Of a stretch of 43,766 nt of DNA, positions 10,161 through 20,001 are shown one piece after another. Source of the DNA: Gnetum montanum (taxonomy: Eukaryota; Streptophyta; Gnetopsida; Gnetales; Gnetaceae); assembly GCA_015680685.1 (NCBI GenBank), contig MNCI01038165.1:7013-50778 (forward strand), read 5' to 3'. Numbering within the stretch: the stretch's first letter is position 1; each line of letters opens with the position of its first letter. Position numbers and translations under genes: made by a program. The notes beneath the pieces were generated by a model, which saw nothing but the letters and a program-made list of their open reading frames with translations, made no database searches and was not told the DNA's origin.

Positions 10161-12485
10161 TTACAGTGTGGATCCTAGGTGGCACTTGGTTTGAAGGGCA
10201 CTTGAAGGTATTTGATGCAAAGGATGAGGGTGATGGAGATGTAGGAAGATTAGCTAGAGTAGGTTGTGAGGGCTAGAGAGGACTACTATGAAAGAAGAAA
10301 GGTTGTTTCCTTGATCGATTATTTGAACCACTTGGTTGAAGAACTAGTTGTGAGTGTACAACCCTTGTAGAATTTCATTGTGCGGTTGTGAAGGAATCTC
10401 ACCGTACACAGATGAAGTAGGAGGTAATTGGGTCAAAGGTGGACGTGTAGGTGTAGAGGAATGTGGAAGATGATAAGGATAAAAATATGGATTTTTCCCT
10501 CAAGTAGACGGTGAATGTGTTTGGTGATACTCTAGAGGGTAATAGTGATGCTGGAATGATGGATGACTTGCTAGGGGAGATGGGCTGCTAAACATAGTAC
10601 TTGTATGGATTTGGTTGCTTTTAAGGGTACTATTGCCTTGGTAGTGGCATTGCCCATGATTGTGGTTGGTACCATTTTTGGTATTGTTCATAAGGTTGTG
10701 GAGGAGTTCCACTTGGGTAGTAAGCTTATTGCTATTGGTGGAATTATCTTGGACTACCTTTAGGGTAAGCTAATCATCTTGGAGCTTTCCTACGTGCTAG
10801 GCGAGGATTCAATGTGTACATCCCTGAATCTTGTAAGTGTGACACCATAGGGCAACATCCCTTTGGATGTTTGTATTGGCATATGTCACATTTAGTTTCA
10901 TCATTAGAGCCAAACTCCACAACTTCCTCTATTGTAGCAGCTTTGCCCTTACCTCTTTAGTAGGGATGTTCAGCTTCTTTTCACCTCCTATAATTATGAT
11001 CACTATTTTGCTCTTTAGATTCTTTTGTAATCTTGAAAGGAGTTTGAAATTTTTCATCCAAAGAGTGCCATAACTTGCAAATTTGGCTAAAATATTAGAA
11101 ATGGATTTTTGAATGGGCAAGGTCTTTCTATTCATCACTTCATTGAGTGGTGATTCCTCCTCATCACAAAATCAGATCTCTTGTTTTCTGATGGATGGAT
11201 CCCTATTATGCTCTTTAGAACTTTCCCTTTTTCATAGCTCACCTTCTTCATTTGCTACCTACTCAATTAGCCTTTGGATCTAATGAGCTCTCATTTTAGA
11301 CAACCTTCCTTGGCCATACACCCCAAGGGTTCTTCTTGTTTCTACTTTGAGTCCATCTATGATGTGGAAAAGTTGTTTCCTTTAAGAGTAATCATGGTTA
11401 GGGAATTGGTGTAGGAGTGAATAGTATTGACCCATGGAAGCATCCAAGGGTTCATGTACTCCTTGTTTCCAACCTTGGGTTTGCCTTCTCAGATTAGACA
11501 CTCTAGAGTACATTTGGTATTTGTCATTAAATTGTTCTAACATGGTACTCCACTTATGGATAAATTCTAGCTCTAAGGACTAGTACCAACTTTTATTTTC
11601 CATAATGAGTGTCCTTGGGAAAAGCTTGAATTTTTACCACTCATTCTCTATGTTCTATAAGGCATAGGCATCTTGAAAAGCTTGCAGATGTGTTTGTGGA
11701 TCAGAATTGTATCCCCTCTCAAATTTTGGGATATTGTTCATATTTAGGCAGTTGATCCAGCTATCCTTCATATTCCTAGTTGGGATTTTCACTACCTCTA
11801 CAATATTGAGCATACTGCATTGATGACACCAATGATGGTTTTAGCTACCCCTTCAATTTTGGTAGCCTTCATGGTCATTGTTATTTCGTTGGTCACCTTC
11901 ATCATGGTTGTTTCAATGACAAATTCCATGATAATTGTCATATGAAGAGGAATGTTTGGAATCAGATGAAGAGGATGAAGAGGAAGGTAGACCATGACTA
12001 CCACCACTATTACGCTTATTATGATCACCATCCTTAGATCCGTTGGTGTTTTCGTGCTTGCCGAGTCCCTACCTTGGCTATGACTCTTTCCTAAACCTAA
12101 TTTGTAAATAGTGAATCGCAAGGTTAGGTTCACACCCTTGCCATCAATAGCAGGGGTTGGATAATCTTCATGTTGAGAACCTTCCAAGGGAGGATCCTCA
12201 TTGTCCTCTTGATCTAGTAGGAACAAGGGGTTAGTGTAATGTTTCCCCTTTGTAGCTTCATGGGGTTTCTCTTGACATTGATCTTGTTTTGAATAGCATC
12301 CTAGGCACAAATCGATTGGGGGACAAGACAATGTTGCCCTTCATATCATGCCATCACATATGTTTAACTTGATGTAGGATGAAGGTGAAATTTGGCACAA
12401 ACTCATTTGGATGAGTGTATATGACCTTTAATTCTTGTTGGACTTGTGGTTTGGTATCTTCATGCTTAGAAGAAGAAGATTTCAT
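10161..12485 (-). pseudogene. Element A gag (decayed)
   Basis: The likely start is ATG at 12,485-12,483, 137 bases inside the primer site, by comparison with B and E. The N-terminus reads YTHPNEFVPNFTFILHQ, as in B. The capsid-like retrotransposon gag region lies near 11,400-11,750 (FKLFPRTL, then WSTMLEQFNDKY). The region near 11,250-11,400 (LFHIIDGLK, GVYGQGRLSK) matches E. A cysteine-histidine knuckle (CDICQYKHPKGCC) is encoded near 10,850 in another frame, so at least one frameshift separates it. A local, later compensated shift also appears around 12,080-12,330. The protein would form the virus-like particle and bind element RNA. Confidence 0.75.
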
Positions 12486-12621
12486 TTTGCAAAACAAAAT
12501 GAAATTATCAATGTGCTTTTATAATTCAATGTATAGTGGGAATGATTTTGACCTTGAAGTTTGTACAATGATATTAATGATATTCACTTAGACCTAAATA
12601 GTGCATATTCCACAAACAAAT

Positions 12622-12639
12622 TCCCTGGTAATGGCGCTA
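12622..12639 (-). other. Element A primer binding site
   Basis: The minus strand reads TAGCGCCATTACCAGGGA, one base inside the 5' LTR. It resembles the complement of the plant tRNA-Asp 3' end, the usual primer of Athila-type elements, with a few transitions. It fixes the inner edge of the 5' LTR at 12,641. Confidence 0.75.
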
Positions 12640-12640
12640 A

Positions 12641-13585
12641 TGATGAGCAACAAGGTACCATTATTCCCAACCATACAAATCACAAGCATTCACACACGAT
12701 CCGGTCAAATTTTGGGAACTTTATTGTTTCTAGTGCACTAGTCCTTTAGGAAGTGAATCTAGCCCTAAGGTCAATCATTTTCTTCCCAATTACACTTGTG
12801 ACATTCATTGGTATGGTTAAGTGTAACTGAGGCATTCAATTTTTATCATTTTTATGTTTTATAGTTGGGTGCTTGAATTGTAGATAAAAAGGAATTTAAT
12901 TAACTAATCTAAATTAACTAATTAAATAATCATTTAACTAATCCTAACATAAGTATATATTTTCACTTTTGATACATATCCTAAACCCACGTATTTGTTG
13001 TTGGGCAACCAAGTGCTATGCTACTAAGCGTACCAAGCAATAACACTACTAGGATTACGAAGTGAATATGTGTTACGTTTGAAGCGGTCATACTTATATG
13101 TGTAATCTATTTGGCTTAATTGCTTCATTAATGTAATAACTAGGAAATAATTAATAAGTAATTGGAAACATTTAATAAATAATGGAAAACGTTAAATGCA
13201 TAAATGAAATAAATAATCTATCTAGAGTGCTGCAAGGTTTATCAGAAAGCTCATCTTTATTGTTGCACACACTGTCATGCTTAGGTAAAACAATTCTCAA
13301 ATAAAGATCTGTACACTCAATGACTCTTGCTGCAAGTACTCGGAGGAAAAATTCTAACTTTCAAATGGAAAAAATGCAAGAGCTCTGCTACAAATATAAT
13401 CTACTTATGCCATAAATGTGGTTGCAAGAACATATTTATAGCTAACACATGACATTACATCGATGAGGCGATGTCGATGCATGATATGATTTGATGCATC
13501 AACTAGCCCTCATCGATGAGCCTAAGATGATGAGGTTGTGACGATAAGGTTTTTTTGACGCAACCAAAAAAAAAAAGACTCATCA
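12641..13585 (-). repeat. Element A 5' LTR
   Basis: It aligns with 264-1,201 over its whole length. On the minus strand it runs from TGATGAGTC at 13,585 to GCTCATCA at 12,641. The TATA box (minus CTATAAATA) lies at 13,433-13,440. CATCGATG/CATCGAC-type motifs fill 13,455-13,560, and a 12-A run at 13,566-13,577 lies close to the terminus. Confidence 0.85.
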
Positions 13586-13789
13586 ATGATTAAGGTTACA
13601 TGAAGTTCCTTGTAAATTTTATGGTTAAATGACTTGATAAGATCCATCCTTAGTCTAGACCAAAACCAACCACATTTAGTGACTTTGCATCACCATTCTT
13701 GGATGAGTCCAGCCCCTTGAGATACAAGAGTGCTTTCATAGAATAACCACCATTCCTTATTTTTGCGTGAATAAAGTGCCTTATCAAGA

Positions 13790-15170
13790 CATGTACTTCT
13801 TACTTTTCATAGACATGTACCAAAGGGCCTGTTGGAGGTGGAGATGGGATGCCTTGAATGGTATTGTCAATCAAATAGGGACTTACCTAGTGTAACTAGG
13901 GTGTAGCATGGTTAGCTAAAATGTTGATGTGAAATGGTGCTAAGTGTTCAAGTGGTATCAATAGTGTTAAGAGTGTCAAGTGTAGTTAAGATTTTCAAAA
14001 AAAATTAGGGTGTCAATGTACAAAGACTACCATCCAAATGTGGTTTTAGGTGTGCCTATGCAATGAAACAATAAAAAATGAAAATAAAGTGCTAAAAATG
14101 TAAAGAGAAAGAGAGAAGTGGAACACCATCCCAAATGGGGTTGAGCGTAGTTAACATCAAAAGGAGTTAGAAGGTACACAATGCACAATAGGCATAGCAA
14201 CCAATGTAGTCACAACCTCAAGGGTGTTTGGATATGAAGACTAACATTCCACTGAGGTGCCTATGTCTGCTAGGTTGGCTACCATGATGTACCATGGGTT
14301 GTAATGTTCTGGTGAACTACGATGGGCTATGGTGATCTGCAACTTCACCAATATGCCTTTGGTTCTTTCCCAAGTGCTCCTTAGGTTTTCTCTTGGAAAG
14401 AGAATAGCCAACCTTGAAATTTGCCAATGCTTAAATTTTTGCCAACGTTGAAAACATTGATTACACTAGGTATTTATAGGCCTAGGATTAGCATTAAATG
14501 TGGGATGGCTACCATGTCCTAGAGGTTAGGACTATGCTATCACCCAACTACACTCTTCACTAGGTCAGGTGGTGATGTGCTTTGCTATGCTTTGTCAAGT
14601 TCTATGAGACTACAAGATTATGACTATGTTTCCAACCACATGTGCATGCTGAGAAGATCGCAAGGTACCTAAAATATGCCACTTTGGAGACCATGCTCAA
14701 GGACTATGTTCTTCATTATCTTGCATGGGGTCAAGCGTACTTACAATTTTGGGGCCAAAAGGGGATACAAAAAGAAGCATTTTGCTAACTACGCTTGTCG
14801 AAGGTGAGATGGAGCTAAGCTGAGTGTTGGTGTTGTGTTGTGGAGGTTGTTCTTGCTGACTACACTTGACTATGCTCTGGACTAGGGGAGAGTGTAGTTC
14901 CACACTTAAAAAATAATTTACAAAACTTGTGTTCATGCTGACTATGCTCTTTACTTGAGGCTGACTACGCTCTGGGGTAGTGGAGAGTGTAGTCTCAACA
15001 CTTGGAAAAAATTGTAGAAAACCAAATTTTATGCTAATTATGCTCTTCTAGAGGCTAACTATGCTCTAGGTTAGGGAGAGTGTAGTCCTAGCACTTAGAA
15101 AAATTTGCAGTCAAGATGCCGTAGTCTGGATTTGGTGGTGTTTCACTAATTATTTGTAACAAAATTCAAA
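13790..15170 (-). repeat. Extra block in element C with TATA box and GAGCATAGTC motif array
   Basis: The block has no counterpart in A. On the minus strand it contains many copies of GAGC(G/A)TAGTCAGC-like words between 15,110 and 14,790, followed downstream by a TATA box (CTATAAATA, 14,471-14,478). This is the same arrangement as an LTR U3, but no LTR ends or flanking duplication were recognised. A related array with (C/G)AGC(G/A)TAG words, followed by TATAAAA, occurs in G at 27,980-28,461, and the word GAAACACCACCAA occurs at the upstream edge in both. It could be a captured solo LTR or an internal regulatory module. Confidence 0.4.
14865..15115. repeat. Tandem repeat of about 93-96 bp, 2.6 copies
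   Basis: Units start at 14,865, 14,961 and 15,054. Each begins TGACTA(T/C)GCTCTGG or a close variant, continues with GGGAGAGTGTAGT and an A-rich stretch, and includes a second half-copy of the TGACTATGCTCT word. Spacing is 96 then 93 bp, and the third unit is partial. Confidence 0.75.
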
Positions 15171-15479
15171 GCTAGAATCTAAACACCAACAATCAAATAA
15201 CTAAATAGTACATGCCACCATCAAGTAATGAGTTACCATTGTGCTTGGCACTTATTAACAAAAATTTAGGAAATCACATTAGAATAAATGAAAATATAAA
15301 AGAAAGTGTAAAATATTCAAGAATAGAAAATGTACTAATGATGTTGTAAAAAAAATTAAAAAAGATTAAGAACATGAAATAAGAAGATGTAAAATAAAGA
15401 ATGTGTAAACCAAAAAGGGTGAAAAATTGAGGAGGTTCTTATTATTGAACGTGGTTGTCCATCCGTTGAGGTGCTTGTT

Positions 15480-16640
15480 ATATTTTTTGGCACATGCTCA
15501 TGGAAAGGTTTGACTTATTGTATGTTGATAAGCTATTTCTTATTTGGGCTCTCATGTTTGTAGATCATCATGGCCCTAGAAGGAAAAGTTTCATAAATTA
15601 TATAAGATCCTTCCCACAAGATTTGGAACTTAGTTCATTGAGGTATGTGTGGGGGGTTCTGGTAGAGAACCTTGTCTCCTAGTTGAAGCTTGACTTTCTT
15701 GATTTTAAGGTCATGGTGCTTTTTGTTGTATGCCTTGTGCAACTTGTTAGATGATAGGTTCACCAATCGATTTTTATCTAACAAGTTGAGATTCATTAGT
15801 ATTTCTTTTTGTGCTAGACTCAAGTCAAGGTTAAGGTCACAAGCTGTTGAAAATGTATGAAGCTTGGATTGAATAGGAAGTATTGGTAATTTTCCATACA
15901 CAAGTTCATAGGAAGAATAGCCTATAATAAGTTTCCATGTTGAGCGGTAGGCCCAAAGGGCATTATTGAGCTTCGTGATCTAGTTTTTTCTATATTTGCT
16001 AATAGTTCTTGTTAAAATCCTTGTGATTTCCCTATTGGTAGCCTTAGCTTGACCATTGGCTTGGGGATGGTATGGGGTTGTGAGTTTATGTTCAACCATT
16101 AGGCGTTGCATGAGCTTCCAAAAGGTAGTGCCTATAAAGTGAGTTCCATTATCAAAAATTAATGCATGTGGCAAACCAAACCTGTTTACAACATTTTTTT
16201 GTACAAATTGAGTAGTAGTAGAAGATGTACAGTCAGTGACGGTTGCTGCTTCTGCCCATTTTATACAATAGTCAATAATGACTATGGTGTATGCCTTTCC
16301 ATTTGACATAGGTGTGATGGAACCCATGAAATTAATGCCCTAAATGTTGAAGGATTCTAGTGGTTGAATTCATTATTGAGGTCCCTTTATTTGAGTAGGC
16401 ATTCCACCATCTCATTGGAAACATTCACAAGAGTGAACATATTGACGAGCATCCCTAAAAATTATTGGCCAATAGTGCCTTGCCATAAGGATTTTAATGG
16501 CCATGCATATCCCAACATAGTGGCCCCCACAAGGACCTTCATGAGTGTCTTAGAGAACACACAGTTTATTAGCATTAGGAACATACTAATGAACCAGGCC
16601 ATTAGCGCACACCTTGTAGAGGTGTTCATTGGTCTCCATG
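15480..16640 (-). pseudogene. Element C integrase (decayed)
   Basis: The core is open over 15,980-16,327 and shows YCIKWAEA, FDNGTHF and YHPQANGQAKATN. The catalytic glutamate of the DDE triad is lysine (codon 16,043-16,045, AAG), while both aspartates remain. The zinc-binding N-terminus lies near 16,420-16,620. The C-terminal domain, open over 15,635-15,901, has YGKLPILP near its start and GDKVLYQNP near its end, as in Athila integrases. Interruptions are fewer than in A. Confidence 0.75.
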
Positions 16641-16930
16641 AAGCATTTTACCTAGTGAAGAAATTTTTATTTCTTTTGGTGGTCCAACCCTTGTGGCATA
16701 TCTTGGGTAAGAAGATAGGTGAGAATTCCATCTTACCAATTAGGCTCATTAGGAAATTATTTAGTTATAGCCCCAACAAAGAGGAGTTTGTCAGGAAACA
16801 TATTAGATAGTGGGTTCTCCTCCTCTTTGTTGTCCCATCGTAACCAAGACAAGTGGTCAATGATCACATTCTCAGTGCCCTTTATATCTGCCATTGTAAG
16901 GTTGAATTCCTATAATCTTTTCAACCATCA
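16641..16930 (-). pseudogene. Element C RNase H/integrase linker, truncated
   Basis: The minus strand matches A 7,790-7,990: the end of RNase H (words for ADIKG followed by the DHLS-like segment) and the acidic linker before integrase. The match fades at 16,925-16,935, the breakpoint with element D. Confidence 0.55.
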
Positions 16931-17490
16931 AAGATGATTTTACTTCACCTAGTATTGATCAACTTATCGATACTACAACTGGACATGCCTTGCTATCCTT
17001 CATGGATGGGTTCTCAGGATATAACTAAATTAGAATTAACCTAGAACATCAACTTATTATGATCTTCATGACCCCTTGGGGTACATTTTGTTATATCATG
17101 ATGCCCTTTGGCTTAAAGAACATAGGAGCAACCTATGAAAGAGCGATGATGTATATCTTTAGTGATTATATGCTAGGATTGCTTAATGATTACATAGAAG
17201 ATATAGTCGTTAAGTCCAAATTTTTCCGAAGACCATGTGCATGACCTTAACCTTATGTTGAAACGATATCTCAAATATGAGCTTAGGCTTAACCCTAAGA
17301 AGTATGTCTTTGGTGTCAAAACTGGTAAGATGCTTGGGTTTATAATACCTAAATTGGGAATATGTGTTGATCTTGATAATGTTTAGGCCATATCCAACTT
17401 GGCAGTGTCAACTAACCTAAGGAGCTTCAGGGACTACAAGGTAGATATTTATTTATCCATAGGTTCATCACCAAGCTTACTGATAAGTTA
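16930..17490 (+). pseudogene. Element D reverse transcriptase fragment (decayed)
   Basis: The fragment opens with KDDFTSPSIDQLIDTTTGH near 16,935, then FMDGFSGYN, TPWGTFCYIMMPFGLKN (open piece 17,059-17,244) and the catalytic box, which reads YIED instead of YVDD (glutamate codon 17,197-17,199). It continues with LRLNPKK, GKMLGFI, GICVD and a thumb/connection region to 17,490. The first RT motifs are missing, cut off at the junction with C. Confidence 0.75.
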
Positions 17491-17499
17491 CAATCCATG

Positions 17500-17860
17500 T
17501 AACACTATCTTAAGAAATGAGTTCACTATGAGTTGATGACTTAATGTGAAGAAGCCTTTAAAAACCTTAAGCAAGAGTTGGCATAACTACCTATATTTTA
17601 TTTGCCACAAGAAGATAAACCTTTTTACATCTACCTTGCTATCTTTGATACATCTATTACCTCTCTACTCAATTAGAAATGAGATGATGGAGTAGAGCTT
17701 TTAGTATACTACCTAAGACATGCATTAATACCCATGAGACCTGATACACCAAAGTAGAGAAGTATTATTTAGTCCTAGTCTTCTAACTGAAGATGTGGTG
17801 GTGCTACCTCTTTAGGAGCCAGGTCAACATCATTTGTAAGGATAATGTACTTAAAGCCAT
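17500..17860 (+). pseudogene. Element D gypsy RNase H (decayed)
   Basis: Translation yields CEEAFKNLKQELA near 17,550, PFYIYLA near 17,615 and VYYLRHAL near 17,705. These match the connection and RNase H segment that follows RT in Tat-group elements. Stops and shifts are frequent. Confidence 0.5.
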
Positions 17861-18059
17861 CATGACTAATATCTATGAAAATAGACATATTACTCTTGAA
17901 AAGCTATAATGGCCAAGTTTGATCTTCATTATGTCTCTCAAGCCTTAATGAAAGGTTAAGCTATAGTCACACAACTTCCTACATCACTAGTAGAAGACCA
18001 TGCAGCCATAGACCTCGAATTACTAAATGAGCATGTCAACATTATTAACAATGTACCTA

Positions 18060-18535
18060 AGAGTTATGAGGTGGTCATGCACTTTGATGGAGCTTCGAAT
18101 GCCCATGGGACCAGTATTGTTGCCATCATAACACTCCCATCTGGTGAAATCAACCCCTTTTCTTATCATTTCAAATTCTCATGTACCAATAATATATAGG
18201 AATATGAAGGATAGAGTAGAGGGATGATTGTAGCTTATGACCTAGGAATCAAACACCTAATGATCAAATGTGATTCACAACTTGTGGTTAAGCAAGTAAC
18301 TGAAGTTTATGCATGCAAAGAAAAACACTTGCAAACTTATTGTGACCTAGGAAAGAAACTGATACAACAATTAATAGACATTGATATTAAACATGTACCT
18401 CAAACTGAGAACATGCTAGCTGATGCCATTGCAACCTTAGCTCTCAGTGTGACACATGAGGTATTTAGCAAAGTGCCTTCATTAATTGTGAACTATGCTA
18501 TTCCATCATGTACAAAACTAAGGACAACTTTGTAG
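18060..18535 (+). pseudogene. Element D second (plant-type) RNase H
   Basis: HFDGASNAHG near 18,080 is the first acidic motif. NNI.EYEG near 18,190 gives the second, and IKCDSQLVVKQV near 18,265 the third. ENMLADAIATLA near 18,410 carries the last aspartate, so the four acidic positions of an archaeal/plant-type RNase HI fold are represented. The stretch 18,224-18,535 is open for 103 codons, the best preserved part of D. A second RNase H between the first one and integrase is a known feature of the Tat lineage. Confidence 0.7.
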
Positions 18536-18689
18536 CCTCCATTAGTACTGCCCCTCCAAGGGAATGGTAGTAGGCACTATTAAGTTTTACCTTATGCATG
18601 GTGAATCTACATAGGGCCTGACTACTTCTTAAAATGATGTTGTACATAAAAGATCAAGATAGCATGTCATTGTTGGTGATAACACATTA

Positions 18690-19054
18690 TGTTAACAATC
18701 CTATGATGGCATATTGTTAGTGTGCTTGGGCAAAATCAAAGCTTACATAGTCCTTAAGCAAGTTCATGAGGGTATATGTGGAAGACATATAGGATCTAGA
18801 ACCATGACTACTAAGATTGGATTGCTAGGCTATTACTGATCCTATATGAAAAATGATTGCTTGTAGAAGATCAAGACCTATGACACTTATCAATGACATA
18901 GTAAGGTAATACATACCACTCAAATAACCTTGCCATTCCAATAGTGGGGATTGAGCATCATTGAACCTATAACACCTAAGTCTTCCATCCAACATAGTTT
19001 TATCATCATTACAACTGAATACTTCACAAAGTAGGTTGAAGCTATTTCCCTAAG
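18690..19054 (+). pseudogene. Element D integrase, N-terminal part (interrupted by B)
   Basis: HEGICGRHIGSRTMTTKIG near 18,765 is the His-His half of the zinc motif. The following Cys pair reads Tyr-Tyr (YDTYQ near 18,880). The core begins with TTEYFTK near 19,010, where the first catalytic aspartate is glutamate (codon 19,017-19,019). The frame breaks at EAISLS, at the insertion site of B, and resumes at 25,904. Confidence 0.65.
19050..19054 (+). repeat. Target-site duplication CTAAG (left copy)
   Basis: CTAAG immediately precedes the B 5' LTR and is repeated exactly at 25,899-25,903 after the 3' LTR. A 5-bp duplication is standard for Ty3/gypsy integration. Removing B and one copy rejoins the integrase reading of element D. 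Confidence 0.9.
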
Positions 19055-19862
19055 TGATGAGCTGCGATATCGTGTACGCGATATCACATCCGTGATATCG
19101 CATATGCGATACTGCATCCTGCCTCATCTTCTATAAATAAGAGGTGACTTCCCTTGTTCAGGGGAGTTAGAATTAGACCCTTAGCTAAACTGTTGCAGTT
19201 TTACCATTCTAGAGTTTGAATAATTCCTTTGTTCCTGCAGTAGGAGTCATAGAGTGAATGGATCTTTATTCGAGCAATTTGTACCTAAGCACACATTTGT
19301 GTATGGAAATAAAGATGAACTTTATGATAAACCTTGCAGCATACAGATTAAGATAAATAGTAATTAATTATTATCGAATGTTTAAATGCTTTCCTAGTTA
19401 ATTAATCTCTCTCTCAACCCTTGACTCTCCTAGTTAAGTACACTCAATATGACCGGTTCAAGCATGTGTGTAGCGCTTGGTAACCCAGTAACAATTAGCA
19501 TTTGGTAATCCCAGCAGCATTGCACTGGTTCAGGATGTGTGTGCAAGTGGGAATGGATACTAGTGTTAGGAACAATTAGAACTTAGTTAGTGAATAGTTA
19601 ATGAAATTTAGTCACTTACTTTTCCTTACCTTCCCCTATTAGCATAAGACATTAAAAAGATAAAAGCTACAAAAATCATACACCTGAACCTTACTTAACC
19701 ATACAACCGTGACAATACAATTAAGTTTGGGAAGAAAACAATTGATTAACCTTGAGTGTTCCATTAAGGCGCATAAGCACTTATTCCTTGGAGTTTGATT
19801 AGATCACACGTAAAACACTCGTATTCGTATGGTTGAGTGTAGGGGTACCTCGCCACTCATCA
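19055..19862 (+). repeat. Element B 5' LTR (808 bp)
   Basis: It runs from TGATGAGC to CACTCATCA and aligns with 25,133-25,898. A block of GCGATATCG-type palindromes lies at 19,064-19,113, and the TATA box TATAAATA at 19,132-19,139. The two LTRs differ by roughly 8 percent by eye, plus one 42-bp indel inside the palindrome block. Confidence 0.9.
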
Positions 19863-19863
19863 T

Positions 19864-19881
19864 TGGCGCTGTTGTCGGGGA
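19864..19881 (+). other. Element B primer binding site
   Basis: TGGCGCTGTTGTCGGGGA lies one base after the LTR. It matches the complement of the plant tRNA-Asp 3' end at all but two positions, both C to T changes. Confidence 0.85.
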
Positions 19882-20001
19882 CTTAGTTGTTTGTGCACAA
19901 CGTAGAACATAGGAAATAATTCATATCATTGGGATGCTAGAATGAACCATTAGGGTTAATCAAGGAAAGATAAGACAAAGGTAAATCGCACACCGAACAA
20001 G

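Larger units (their letters stand above)
264..13585 (-). mobile_element. Element A: full-length Athila-type Ty3/gypsy retrotransposon with accessory ORF
   Basis: Two related LTRs (264-1,201 and 12,641-13,585) bound a minus-strand interior with the order 5' LTR, primer site, gag, protease, RT, RNase H, integrase, long untranslated region, accessory reading frame, 3' LTR. RT and integrase residues match the Athila lineage, and the primer site matches tRNA-Asp. The element sits inside element C. Flanking pentamers are CTAAT (259-263) and ATGAT (13,586-13,590), which is not a clean target duplication. All frames contain stops, so the copy is dead. LTR divergence is roughly 7-10 percent by eye. 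Confidence 0.85.
13586..16930 (-). mobile_element. Element C, proximal part: untranslated region, integrase, RNase H end
   Basis: This is the larger part of the Athila-type element into which A inserted. It starts with sequence homologous to A 5,385-5,560, then has an extra block (about 13,790-15,170) absent from A. It resumes homology with A's post-integrase region (about 15,180-15,430) and then carries integrase and the end of RNase H. Near 16,925-16,935 the minus-strand homology stops and plus-strand RT of element D begins. C's RT, protease, gag and 5' LTR are missing. Confidence 0.7.
16930..19054 (+). mobile_element. Element D, proximal part: Tat-type pol, 5' truncated
   Basis: Plus-strand pol starts in the middle of RT and continues through two RNase H domains into integrase, where element B interrupts it at 19,054. 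RT wording (MPFGLKN.GATY) and the paired RNase H domains place it in the Tat group, distinct from Athila-type A and C. Its 5' LTR, gag and protease are absent. The frame is interrupted by many stops. Confidence 0.7.

Noticed and set aside
11798-12331. 177-codon minus-strand open frame with a hydrophobic, methionine-rich C-terminus
   Set aside because: It overlaps A's gag. Its first part matches B's gag in a locally shifted frame, but the hydrophobic end is an off-frame reading of the acidic and Ser-rich gag segment.
264-13585. Clean target-site duplication for element A
   Set aside because: The flanking pentamers CTAAT and ATGAT agree at only three of five positions, so I do not claim a duplication.
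16364-16937. Plus-strand open frames of 148 and 72 codons
   Set aside because: They are antisense to the integrase N-terminus and RNase H linker of C.
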